Positions 25,208-32,941 of a stretch of 64,000 nucleotides of DNA are shown here, in pieces. The position numbers were made by a program, and so were the translations under genes. The first letter of the stretch is position 1. Each line of letters opens with the position of its first letter. Source of the stretch: Kaistella pullorum (GTDB lineage Bacteria; Bacteroidota; Bacteroidia; Flavobacteriales; Weeksellaceae); assembly GCF_014837035.1 (NCBI RefSeq), contig NZ_JACSPS010000001.1, positions 304,374 to 368,373 on the forward strand, in the 5' to 3' direction. The notes beneath the pieces were generated by a model. That model saw nothing but the letters and a program-made list of their open reading frames with translations, was not told the origin of the DNA and ran no database searches.

Positions 25208-26113
25208 TTAATTTCGGTTAAAATCTTTGGTGTATTTATCTAAAATTCCATTAATGAAAATGTTCGAACGGTCTGTGGAGAAGACTTTTGAGATTTCGAT
25301 ATACTCATTGATGATCACACGTCCGGGCGTGAGCGGAAAGTAATCCAGTTCGGTCATCGCCGTGATAAGTATGATCTTATCGAGCAGTGAAACCCGTTCT
25401 ATATCCCAGTTTTCGAGACGTGAAATGAGTTTTTTCTCCGTATCATCCCAGTGATTCAGGATTTGGCGTAAGAGTCTTCGTGCAAACTCGCGGTCGTCTT
25501 CATCCTTGATCATTTTGATCAATGTATGCGTGGGCTCATTTTCTTTGAAAAAACCAATGGTTTTTTGAATCATCGAGTGTGAGATATGCATATCATCAGA
25601 CCAGCTGATCTCTTTCTCTTCCAGATGCTCGTGAAAATCTTCATTCTCCGCTACATAGCGTAAAAACAGTTTCCCGATAAACTTTTGATCGGCTTCAAAA
25701 GAGTAGCCTTCCTCTTTCATGAAATCCTGATACCGTTTCCCGGCGGTCATTCGCTGAAAGGTTTTTACCAAAAGTTCGTCGTGCAAATCCCATTTCAGTT
25801 CCTGATGCTTTGAGGTGAAAGATAACCTTTCGGTATTTTCTTCAAGCATCAAAAGAACCTGATTATTAATGAATTTCTGGTTCGGATTAATGTTTTCATC
25901 AGTTTTCAGAAATTTCTTCTTCCCAATCTCAATCTGGTTTTCCGCAAGATGCTTCAGCGCAACCAGGAAATTCAGCTGGTAGATGTACAGGTGGTAAATC
26001 TTGTCAATCTGCGTGAACATATTATTTTCAAGCACATCCACTTTCACAGGATTTTGGTAATAAGAATATACCGACTCTACAACTTTTTCACGGATCTGTC
26101 TTCTTCCTAGCAT
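25208..26113 (-). CDS. nusB: Transcription antitermination protein NusB
   Basis: A 301-residue protein. The NusB helical domain occupies about 165-300, with WDIERVSLLDKIILITAMTE and the closing RVIINEYIEISKVF ... FINGILDK. The N-terminal 160 residues are an extension found in Bacteroidota NusB proteins and absent from the 140-residue E. coli type; the start MLGRRQIREKVVESVYSYYQ already carries a NusB-like first helix. NusB with NusE binds boxA to support rRNA transcription. It heads the operon with DUF1573 and yajC. Confidence 0.92.
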   Translation of the reverse strand: MLGRRQIREKVVESVYSYYQNPVKVDVLENNMFTQIDKIYHLYIYQLNFLVALKHLAENQIEIGKKKFLKTDENINPNQKFINNQVLLMLEENTERLSFTSKHQELKWDLHDELLVKTFQRMTAGKRYQDFMKEEGYSFEADQKFIGKLFLRYVAENEDFHEHLEEKEISWSDDMHISHSMIQKTIGFFKENEPTHTLIKMIKDEDDREFARRLLRQILNHWDDTEKKLISRLENWDIERVSLLDKIILITAMTELDYFPLTPGRVIINEYIEISKVFSTDRSNIFINGILDKYTKDFNRN

Positions 26114-26138
26114 TTCAAAGAGCTTATTTTAGTGCGTG

Positions 26139-26146
26139 CAAAGATA
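26139..26146 (-). promoter_or_regulatory. -7 promoter box for the nusB operon
   Basis: On the minus strand TATCTTTG (followed by C), matching TAnnTTTG, 25 bp before the nusB ATG. Confidence 0.55.
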
Positions 26147-26222
26147 GCATTTTTTTGTAAACTCACAGGTCCGCGATGGCCTTCAGCCGCGCGAAAAACA
26201 GGCTCATCAATTTTCATTTTAT

Positions 26223-26230
26223 TACTTTTG
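26223..26230 (+). promoter_or_regulatory. -7 promoter box for the ABC transporter gene
   Basis: TACTTTTG matches TAnnTTTG, 33 bp before the ATG at 26264. It is divergent from the nusB promoter. Confidence 0.5.
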
Positions 26231-26263
26231 TATATCTAATTCAAAAAACCACTCCAACCGCGC

Positions 26264-27925
26264 ATGAACGCCCTGAAAACACTCAATCCCTACTTTTACA
26301 AGCACCGAATTCTGCTCTTTTGGGGTTTCCTGTTCATCATAGCGAGCAATTTTTTCAGTATTTACAAAGTACAGTTTGTGGGCCGGTCTGTAGATGAAAT
26401 TTCGAAGACTACGACTCTTGGCTTTAATCCGCAGGTCCTGATTAATGTGGCAATTATCGTAGTGTCATCAATCCTCACAGGTTTTTTCACCTTCATGATG
26501 CGTCAGACCATCATCGTGGCTTCGCGCAGGATAGAATACGAACTTAAAAACAAAATTTACACGCACTATCAGGAACTTTCGGTAACTGATTTTAAAAAAA
26601 CCACAACCGGTGACCTGATGAACCGCCTGAGTGAAGACGTAGTCGCGGTTCGAATGTATCTGGGCCCAGGCGTGATGTATGTGGTGAACTTGCTTATCCT
26701 GTTGATCATCACTTCGGTTTATATGTTGAAGACCGACGTTTCAATGACGATATGGTCTCTGGTTCCGCTGCCCATTTTGTCGTTCGTGATCTATAAGGTA
26801 AGCTCGATTATCAATGGGAAATCGAAAGTCATGCAGAAAAGCCAGTCGGCAATTTCAACGTTTGTGCAGGACAGTTTTTCCGGAATTCGCGTGGTGAAAT
26901 TCTTTGCAAAAGAGAAATACATCGAGAAAAACTATGGTGCGAAAGTGAAAGATTACCAGATAAAGGCGTTGGATTTAGCAAAAACCGAGGCATATTTTTT
27001 CACGATCATACTGTTTGTCATCGGTTTGCTGAATGTGGTGATATTGCTTATCGGGGGCCAAAAATACCTTAACAATGAACTGAGCGTTGGTAAGATCGCA
27101 GATTTCTTTCTTTATATTAATATTTTAATATGGCCATTTTCAATGGTGGGCTGGGTAACTTCGGTAAATCAGCGCGCAGACGCCTCGATGCAGCGAATCA
27201 ACGAATTTTTGGATATGAAAACGGACATCATTAATAAAAATAACGACGTCTACCCGATTCGTGGTGAAATCGAATTCCGAAATGTATCGTACGTGTATCC
27301 AAATACAGGAATAAAAGCACTAGATAATTTAAGTTTCAAGATTGAAGCCGGAAAGTCGCTCGCAATAATGGGAAAAACCGGGAGCGGAAAATCGACTATC
27401 GCATTGCTGCTTTGCCGCCTGATCGATCCGACAGAAGGAGAAATACTGGTTGACGGAGTAAATCTCAAAGACCACAACCTGGGCAATTACCGCAGACACA
27501 TCGGCTATATTCCGCAGGAAAGCTTCCTGTTTTCAGACACGATTGAGAATAATATCGGTTTTGCGGTTGACAATCCTACGCTTGAACAGGTGACCAAATA
27601 CGCTAAAAAAGCGGATGTACACAAGAATATTGTAGAGTTCAAGGACCAATATAAAACTTTGGTTGGTGAGCGCGGCGTGATGCTTTCGGGCGGGCAAAAA
27701 CAACGGATCTGTATTGCAAGAGCATTGATCAAGGAACCGAAAATCCTCATTTTCGATGATTCACTTTCTGCTTTGGATACGGAAACGGAAGAAAATATCC
27801 TTCAAAATCTGGAAAACGAAATCCAGAAAAGCACATCAATCATCATTACACACCGCGATAGCAGTGCGAAGCGTGCAGATAAAATACTGAATCTCACCGA
27901 AATAGAAACTTCCGAGCCAGCTTAG
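26264..27925 (+). CDS. ABC exporter, fused permease and ATPase
   Basis: A 553-residue half-transporter with a six-helix permease (about 15-310) and a nucleotide-binding domain (about 330-553). Walker A GKTGSGKST is near 369-377, the Q-loop in GYIPQESFLFSDT, the signature LSGGQKQR near 475, Walker B ILIFDDSLSALD, and the switch His in IITHRDSS. Asp in place of the usual catalytic Glu after Walker B (FDDSLS) is notable and would lower ATPase activity at that site if real. The C-terminus is short, ending soon after the H-loop. Substrate is unknown; it resembles MsbA/multidrug-type exporters. Confidence 0.9.
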   Translation: MNALKTLNPYFYKHRILLFWGFLFIIASNFFSIYKVQFVGRSVDEISKTTTLGFNPQVLINVAIIVVSSILTGFFTFMMRQTIIVASRRIEYELKNKIYTHYQELSVTDFKKTTTGDLMNRLSEDVVAVRMYLGPGVMYVVNLLILLIITSVYMLKTDVSMTIWSLVPLPILSFVIYKVSSIINGKSKVMQKSQSAISTFVQDSFSGIRVVKFFAKEKYIEKNYGAKVKDYQIKALDLAKTEAYFFTIILFVIGLLNVVILLIGGQKYLNNELSVGKIADFFLYINILIWPFSMVGWVTSVNQRADASMQRINEFLDMKTDIINKNNDVYPIRGEIEFRNVSYVYPNTGIKALDNLSFKIEAGKSLAIMGKTGSGKSTIALLLCRLIDPTEGEILVDGVNLKDHNLGNYRRHIGYIPQESFLFSDTIENNIGFAVDNPTLEQVTKYAKKADVHKNIVEFKDQYKTLVGERGVMLSGGQKQRICIARALIKEPKILIFDDSLSALDTETEENILQNLENEIQKSTSIIITHRDSSAKRADKILNLTEIETSEPA

Positions 27926-27977
27926 ATGCGAATTCTTTAGGTATAATTCCTTTTTCTTAATAAAAGTTAAAATTTTA

Positions 27978-28008
27978 TTTTGCAATTAAAAGAATTCATT
28001 TATATTTG
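27978..28008 (+). promoter_or_regulatory. Promoter of the DUF3276 gene (-33 and -7 boxes)
   Basis: TTTTG at 27978-27982 and TATATTTG at 28001-28008, 18 bp apart, a full match to the Bacteroidota promoter pattern. It lies 27 bp before the ATG. Confidence 0.65.
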
Positions 28009-28035
28009 TCTGTATCCATTAAAAACTAAGCTCAA

Positions 28036-28374
28036 ATGAATGATTACAAAGACCGGCAGGAAAATGAAATTTTCACTAAGGTTCTGAAGGCTGGACGGCG
28101 AACCTACTTCTTCGATGTGCGCGAGACGAAAGCCGGAGACTACTATCTGACGATTACCGAAAGTAAAAAACACTTCTCAGAAGGTGGCGAGGCCAGCTAT
28201 GAAAAGCACAAAATCTACCTTTACAAAGAGGATTTCAAAAGTTTTGAGGAAATGTTCACACAGTCGGCGGAGTTTATCATTAACCAAAAAGGTACTGATG
28301 TAATCTCAGAACGACACGATAAAGATTTCAAATCGCGTTCTTATACGATAGAATCAGACGAAGAATTCGAATAA
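28036..28374 (+). CDS. DUF3276 / PUR-alpha-like nucleic-acid-binding protein
   Basis: A 112-residue protein resembling DUF3276, a bacterial relative of the PUR domain. Motifs include TYFFDVRETKAGDYYLTITE and the C-terminal repeat-like RSYTIESDEEFE with an acidic end. PUR domains bind single-stranded DNA or RNA; the Borrelia homologue is a nucleic-acid-binding regulator. It has its own strong promoter and is followed by a 250-bp gene-free stretch with stacked hairpins. Confidence 0.85.
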   Translation: MNDYKDRQENEIFTKVLKAGRRTYFFDVRETKAGDYYLTITESKKHFSEGGEASYEKHKIYLYKEDFKSFEEMFTQSAEFIINQKGTDVISERHDKDFKSRSYTIESDEEFE

Positions 28375-28404
28375 AAAATTATTCTCTTTCTATCCCTCGG
28401 TTGG

Positions 28405-28522
28405 GCTTAAAGGATTTGAGCGATTACACGACTGAGCGGAAAGGTAAATAGAGTTGAAAATAACGCAGCAGTGATGCTACAAAGCGTAAACACAAACAGG
28501 GAGCGGTGCTTCCTGTTTTTTG
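28405..28522 (+). ncRNA. Candidate structured RNA or 3'-UTR ending in a terminator
   Basis: Three hairpins follow each other without an open frame: GCTTAAA/TTTGAGC (28405-28421, three-base loop), a nested stem ACGC-AGCA/TGCT-GCGT (28463-28487), and ACAGGGA/TTCCTGT followed by five T's (28496-28522). The spacing is too regular for random sequence but I cannot match it to a known family. It may be the long 3'-UTR of the DUF3276 mRNA. Confidence 0.3.
28496..28522 (+). terminator. Rho-independent terminator
   Basis: ACAGGGA, loop gcggtgc, TTCCTGT and TTTTTG. It terminates transcription coming from the DUF3276 gene or from a small RNA in front of it. Confidence 0.75.
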
Positions 28523-28580
28523 TTATAAGGATTGTCTTAAATTTCAGGACTTTTACTCGAAAAAATGCTTAGACAAAAAC

Positions 28581-28611
28581 AAAAACGCTTCCGGTTTGCC
28601 GAAAGCGCTTT
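28581..28611 (-). terminator. Terminator downstream of tRNA-His
   Basis: On the minus strand AAGCGCTTTCGG, short loop, CCGGAAGCGTTTTTG. It lies 11 bp past the 3' end of the tRNA. Confidence 0.7.
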
Positions 28612-28621
28612 GTAAAAATCA

Positions 28622-28697
<76 letters not shown>

Positions 28698-28732
28698 GTT
28701 TTAGGTCTGCAAATATAGGCCTTTTCGAGAAA

Positions 28733-29455
28733 TTACAAAACTATTCCGTCAAAATTTTTGAAAGCTAAAAGTTTTTCTGTGGTAAAGCCCTCCGCAAACT
28801 CCACACCGGAAAGCCGGCCAAGGTCCTGTGCACGGTAGGTCAGACTTTCAAGGAAATCTTTGGTCGCGATCGGCGTCATCGGTTCTTTGGATCCCGGATC
28901 GTAAAACTGCGTTTTGTAGGCCAGGCAGGCTTCGATCTTCTTGTCTATAAAGCCTGAAATATCTACCACGAAATCGGGCGTAATGTTTTTCCACTGAATA
29001 TAACTGAAAATCTGTTTCGGGCGCCACGCAGTTTGCGGCTGACCGTCCAAAACTGTTTCAATCTTAGGCAAACCCGCCAGAAAACACGCATCTGACACGA
29101 GTTTATGCGCTTTCGCATGATCAGGGTGGCGGTCATCGATTGCGTTTGAAAACACAATCGTGGGTTGGTATTTGCGGATCATTTTCACGATCTTAAGCTG
29201 ATATTCCTCTGAATTCTGAAGAAAACCATCTTTCATTTCAAGGTTTTCGCGTGCTGAAACTTTGAGGATTTCAGATGCTTTGGCGGCTTCTTCAGCACGT
29301 GTCAAATCGGTGCCGCGCGTCCCGAGCTCACCACGCGTAAGGTCTACGATCGCTACTGTTTTTCCGGCAGCGATCATTTTAGCAATCGTCCCGCCACATC
29401 CTAGTTCTACATCATCGGGATGCGCACCAATCGCTAAGATATCTACTTTTTGCAT
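28733..29455 (-). CDS. bshB1: Bacillithiol biosynthesis deacetylase BshB1
   Basis: A 240-residue PIG-L family zinc deacetylase that removes acetyl from GlcNAc-malate, the second bacillithiol step after BshA (20060 in this window). The zinc motif AHPDDVELGCGG is at residues 10-21 and the second ligand group in DDRHPDHAKAH (about 105-115). TRGELGTRG is the conserved loop. The stop is about 35 bp from tRNA-His. BshC, the last enzyme, is not in the window. Confidence 0.92.
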   Translation of the reverse strand: MQKVDILAIGAHPDDVELGCGGTIAKMIAAGKTVAIVDLTRGELGTRGTDLTRAEEAAKASEILKVSARENLEMKDGFLQNSEEYQLKIVKMIRKYQPTIVFSNAIDDRHPDHAKAHKLVSDACFLAGLPKIETVLDGQPQTAWRPKQIFSYIQWKNITPDFVVDISGFIDKKIEACLAYKTQFYDPGSKEPMTPIATKDFLESLTYRAQDLGRLSGVEFAEGFTTEKLLAFKNFDGIVL

Positions 29456-29512
29456 GGTATAAAGATACGAAATTGAAGATTTACGGGCTTCTGCGTTTCG
29501 GGGGAAGAGAGG

Positions 29513-29612
29513 CCCGACCTTTTAGCCCGGATTGCAGTGGAAATCCTTTTTTGCGGGCTGAGCCTGCGAAGCCCGCAAAAAAGATTGCAACGGAAAGCCG
29601 GACGTGTTTCTG
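29513..29612. repeat. Dispersed hairpin repeat element (TTTAGCCCGGAT type)
   Basis: The core is a perfect 13-bp stem TTTTTTGCGGGCT/AGCCCGCAAAAAA (29547-29582) with a ten-base loop. It is flanked by GGATTGCAGTGGAAA and AGATTGCAACGGAAAG, which are imperfect direct repeats, and by an outer TTTAGCCCGG / GCCGGAC pair. I recognise the layout as an intergenic repeat common in Flavobacteriia. It lies between bshB1 and the gene at 29621 and could end transcription both ways. Confidence 0.65.
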
Positions 29613-29620
29613 TATGGAAA

Positions 29621-30319
29621 CTACTTTTGTTGCTCCTCAAGCGAATCCAACGACTGATAAATGGTAGTGAGAAACTGCGCGTAAGACTGCTCCAGGCGCG
29701 TAATATCGCTGGATTTCAGATTGATTCCCGAAGTTCCGTATGGGTTGGTGTTCACAGAAAACGCTGAAAACTGAAAATACTGTACAGGCTGGTTTTCCTG
29801 CGCTGAAAGTTTGATGGACGAGCCCAAAAATTTTCGCGTTGAAACTGTGTAAACGGTGCCCGGAAGTAAAGTCTTACGGATAAAAGTACGCGGCTTGAAC
29901 GCTATTTTCTCCTCATTAAATGAGATTATTTGATCCCTGTACGGTGAAGAAATAAGGTAGACAATGTTCGTTTCGGGCCGGAAATCTGCCTGTTCCACAT
30001 AATAAAGACTAAGCCTGTAATGCGCCGCATCGAACTTCTGCTGCCCGCCGGTGACTGACTCAAATGGCTTGTATGCAAAGGCGTTCGCGCCAATTTGCTT
30101 GGCTTTTTTATAAACTTTCCCGAACATTTCGGCATCATCGTCTGAAAAGCCCCGCACTTCTATTTCGCCTAAATATTCAGCTTTTGTTTCCGCAGGATTG
30201 ATTTTGTAGAAAACTTTATCGGTATTGCTGTGGCTGCGTTCCACATTATTTAAAATGACATTCTGAGCCACTAAAAAATGGCCAAAAAAAATCACGAAAA
30301 GGATGCTTAAGTGCTTCAT
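29621..30319 (-). CDS. Exported protein, unknown
   Basis: A 232-residue protein with a signal peptide (MKHLSILFVIFFGHFLVAQN). I use the ATG at 30319, which overlaps the rfbD stop as ATGA; a longer frame begins upstream but inside rfbD. The mature protein is mixed alpha/beta with YLGEIEVRGFSDDDAEMFGK and KKAKQIGANAFAYKPF, which hint at a heavy-metal-binding/YbjQ-like fold, not assigned further. Translational coupling to rfbD suggests an envelope role. Confidence 0.75.
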   Translation of the reverse strand: MKHLSILFVIFFGHFLVAQNVILNNVERSHSNTDKVFYKINPAETKAEYLGEIEVRGFSDDDAEMFGKVYKKAKQIGANAFAYKPFESVTGGQQKFDAAHYRLSLYYVEQADFRPETNIVYLISSPYRDQIISFNEEKIAFKPRTFIRKTLLPGTVYTVSTRKFLGSSIKLSAQENQPVQYFQFSAFSVNTNPYGTSGINLKSSDITRLEQSYAQFLTTIYQSLDSLEEQQK

Positions 30320-31176
30320 TTTGTAAGGATTTCGATACAGTCCTGGAGTGAATTTTCCCAATGCTCAGGCTCAATTCCATAAGTTTCCTCAATTTTATCG
30401 AGTGCCATGGTGCTGCGTACCGGGCGTTTTGCCGGCGTGGGGAACTGTTCTGTTGTTATCGGATTCAATTTGACTGGTGATTTCGCGAATTCAGCGATCT
30501 TCTCTGCAAAATCGAACCAGGTGGTTTCCGGATAATTCGAAAAGTGGAAAACACCGTAAACTTTTGGTTCTGTTCCGATAATTTTTAAAATGGCTTCGGC
30601 TAGATCATTCGCATTGGTGGGCTGTCCGAACTGATCGTTCACAATGCCAAGCTCCGGTCTCTGCCTGAAAAGATTCAGCATCGTCTTAACGAAATTCTTA
30701 CTGAATTCCGAATAAAGCCAGGACGTGCGGATTACCACCGTTTTCGGATTTGCCGCTAAAGCCAACTCCTCGCCCGCCAATTTAGAAGCGCCGTAAACGC
30801 CCTGTGGATCGGTAAATGAGTCTTCTGAATACGATATTTGCGTGTCACCATTGAACACGTAATCTGTTGAAACGTGAATTAAGACTGTTTTATATTCCGC
30901 GCAGATTTCTGCAAGGTTCTTAATGCCTTCAGCATTCACGCCGAAAGCTTTTTCGCTCTCAGTTTCGGCTAAATCTACGGCTGTGTAAGCTGCGGCATTG
31001 ATACAAAAATGCGGCTTGTGATCGTAAAAATAATCGGAGACACTGTCTGCATCTGTGATATCGAGCGCCTGTGAATCCGCGAAAATAAACTCAAAACGGT
31101 CTTCAAAATCCGGCGCAATTTTTTGGATGCATTGTCCCAGCTGACCATTGGCTCCGGTGACTAAAATTTTCTTCAT
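30316..31176 (-). CDS. rfbD: dTDP-4-dehydrorhamnose reductase
   Basis: A 286-residue extended SDR that reduces dTDP-4-keto-L-rhamnose to dTDP-L-rhamnose with NAD(P)H. The cofactor loop TGANGQLG is at residues 7-14, STDYVFNG (about 102-109) and the catalytic YGASK (about 128-132) follow, and the substrate-binding TSWLYSEFSKNF is near 150. rfbA, rfbB and rfbC are not adjacent, so either the rhamnose genes are scattered or the enzyme acts on a related sugar. It lies 15 bp after the thioesterase. Confidence 0.9.
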   Translation of the reverse strand: MKKILVTGANGQLGQCIQKIAPDFEDRFEFIFADSQALDITDADSVSDYFYDHKPHFCINAAAYTAVDLAETESEKAFGVNAEGIKNLAEICAEYKTVLIHVSTDYVFNGDTQISYSEDSFTDPQGVYGASKLAGEELALAANPKTVVIRTSWLYSEFSKNFVKTMLNLFRQRPELGIVNDQFGQPTNANDLAEAILKIIGTEPKVYGVFHFSNYPETTWFDFAEKIAEFAKSPVKLNPITTEQFPTPAKRPVRSTMALDKIEETYGIEPEHWENSLQDCIEILTK

Positions 31177-31191
31177 TGAAGTAATTTAAAA

Positions 31192-31680
31192 CTATTTGGA
31201 AACGGACTTGTTTAATTTGCGTAATGACGCCATCCGCGACTTGAAATCAGGTTCCTCAAGATTCACAAGAAAATCTTTGAACAGATTGATGGTTTCCGGC
31301 GGCTGAATGGCTGCTCGGCGCGTCTTCATATCAAAATAAATCACCGTGAGCCATAGAACGCTGTGTATCGTGCTGCCGTCCTCGCTTTTCATCAGGATCT
31401 CCACTTTTGAAAGCCGGTCGCCAACTTCGATGGTCTTGCTCGTGATCATCACTTTCGCGTTGTAACGCACTTCTTTCAGATACGCAATCTCATTCTGGAT
31501 GGTGATCCAGGTGCAGCCGGTGCGCCGCGTGTATTCTTCGTACGTGAAGCCATAGCCGTTCTCTACATGGTCTTCACGGGCATTCAGCATATATTCGAGG
31601 TATTTTACGTTGTTCAGATGACCGATTGGGTCACAGTCGCTGAAGCGTACTTTTACTACCGTTGAAAGTTCTTTCTGCAT
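31192..31680 (-). CDS. Hotdog-fold acyl-CoA thioesterase
   Basis: A 162-residue protein of the 4-hydroxybenzoyl-CoA thioesterase type, with the active-site helix signature RFSDCDPIGHLNNVKYLEYM (about 12-31) in which the Asp is the catalytic residue. It hydrolyses acyl-CoA or acyl-ACP; the substrate is unknown. It is 15 bp before rfbD and is separated from the OmpH gene by a terminator, so it starts a separate unit. Confidence 0.88.
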   Translation of the reverse strand: MQKELSTVVKVRFSDCDPIGHLNNVKYLEYMLNAREDHVENGYGFTYEEYTRRTGCTWITIQNEIAYLKEVRYNAKVMITSKTIEVGDRLSKVEILMKSEDGSTIHSVLWLTVIYFDMKTRRAAIQPPETINLFKDFLVNLEEPDFKSRMASLRKLNKSVSK

Positions 31681-31691
31681 TTAAATTAAAT

Positions 31692-31722
31692 TAAAAAACC
31701 ATCCTGAAAACTCGGGATGGTT
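31692..31722 (-). terminator. Terminator of the bamA-ompH operon
   Basis: On the minus strand AACCATCCC, nine-base loop, GGATGGTT followed by T's, 20 bp past the stop at 31743. Confidence 0.83.
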
Positions 31723-31742
31723 TAGGTTATCGAAGACTTTTA

Positions 31743-32237
31743 TTAAAGACCCAACTCTTTTTTAACCAAAGGAGTTGCATCAGGACCTGCCTTGTAGATC
31801 AACGCTGTAGAATCGATGATGAAATCAAAACCGTTCGCTTTAGCCACCTTTGTTACTGCATTGTTCAGCTTGTCTATGATTGGCTTCACCGCTGCATCTC
31901 TTCTCTGTGCAAGATCCTGCTGGGCAGTCTGCTGAAGTTGCTGAAGGTTTTGCTGCTTCTTCTGAAGATCGCCTTCTTTTGCAGTTCTTTGAGCTTCGGT
32001 CATTTTTGCGCCCTCAGCCTGGTACTGCTGAACTTCTTTCTGGAAAGCTTCTGCCTGCTTGTTTAGTTCGTCGCCTTTTGTTTTGCTGAAGGTATCTAAG
32101 TCAGTGGTCATTTTTTTAGTTTCGGGCATTGCTGCAAGTACTGATTCGTAATCGATGGAAGCAAGCTTTTGTGCGTTTGCTGTTCCTACGGTTACTAACA
32201 TCATTACTGCTGCGAATAATACACTTAATTTTTTCAT
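31743..32237 (-). CDS. OmpH/Skp-like periplasmic chaperone (second copy)
   Basis: A 164-residue exported protein with a signal peptide (1-22), then a Skp-type fold: IDYESVLAAMPETKKM at the beta start, a long Gln/Lys-rich coiled coil (about 45-130) and a closing VTKVAKANGFDFIIDS strand. Skp chaperones carry unfolded outer-membrane proteins to the BAM complex. It is the last gene of the operon behind bamA and a longer OmpH paralogue. Confidence 0.9.
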   Translation of the reverse strand: MKKLSVLFAAVMMLVTVGTANAQKLASIDYESVLAAMPETKKMTTDLDTFSKTKGDELNKQAEAFQKEVQQYQAEGAKMTEAQRTAKEGDLQKKQQNLQQLQQTAQQDLAQRRDAAVKPIIDKLNNAVTKVAKANGFDFIIDSTALIYKAGPDATPLVKKELGL

Positions 32238-32276
32238 AATTGAAGATAAATAAATTGTTTTGTTTGTTTTATAATT

Positions 32277-32930
32277 TTAATTTTTTCTCATCTGTTGCTG
32301 CTGAATTTCCTGGGCGCCGTTTCTGTCCCCTTCTCTCTGTATTCTTAATTTTTCGTTCCGCGCATCAGATTGCGAAGTGCCGGGCCTTTGATTTACGTTC
32401 TCAGTTTTTGCTGTTCCGGCATTTTTCAGAAGCAAATCTAATACTTTATCCGTATAATCATACCTTTTTTCGAGGAAAATGACACTGATGTTGTTGCTTT
32501 TGTCAAGAACTATGCCTAACGCATTCTTCTCTGATACCGTGCGGATTGCATTCCAAATCTGATCCTGGAAAGGCTTGGTGAGATTGGAGCGTGCGTTGTT
32601 TATTTCACCCAAAGTCCCGAAGCGGTTATTGATCATCGCCTTGATTTTTTTATCAAGATCTTCCACTTCTTTTTCCCTTAATTTCAGCTGATCGCCAATC
32701 AAAAGTACACGCTCATTCTCAAGAAGTGTTTTTTTCTTCTCAAAGTCCGACTGCAGCGTCTGAATTTCGGTCTGCCAGTTTTGGATCTGCGCATTCAGGC
32801 GTGCTTCAGCGTCTTTGTACTGCGGAAGTTTGCTAAGGATATAGTCTGTGTCCACCACACCAATCTTTTGGGCATTCAGCGTGCCGCAAAAAATAATGAA
32901 GGTGAGCGCAAATAATTTAATGTGTTTCAT
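32277..32930 (-). CDS. OmpH/Skp-like periplasmic chaperone (first copy, with C-terminal extension)
   Basis: A 217-residue exported protein. The start is the ATG at 32930 (MKHIKLFALTFIIFCGTLNA); a frame open further upstream lies inside bamA. The Skp core (KIGVVDTDYILSKLPQYKDA, coiled coil about 50-120, ALGIVLDKSNNISVIFLEKR) is followed by about 45 residues rich in Asn, Gln and Arg that the shorter paralogue lacks. It starts 11 bp after bamA. Confidence 0.9.
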   Translation of the reverse strand: MKHIKLFALTFIIFCGTLNAQKIGVVDTDYILSKLPQYKDAEARLNAQIQNWQTEIQTLQSDFEKKKTLLENERVLLIGDQLKLREKEVEDLDKKIKAMINNRFGTLGEINNARSNLTKPFQDQIWNAIRTVSEKNALGIVLDKSNNISVIFLEKRYDYTDKVLDLLLKNAGTAKTENVNQRPGTSQSDARNEKLRIQREGDRNGAQEIQQQQMRKN

Positions 32931-32941
32931 TGTCCATGCTT

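Noticed and set aside
28036-28374. Toxin-antitoxin or phage gene
   Set aside because: The protein fits DUF3276 well and has a housekeeping-type promoter.
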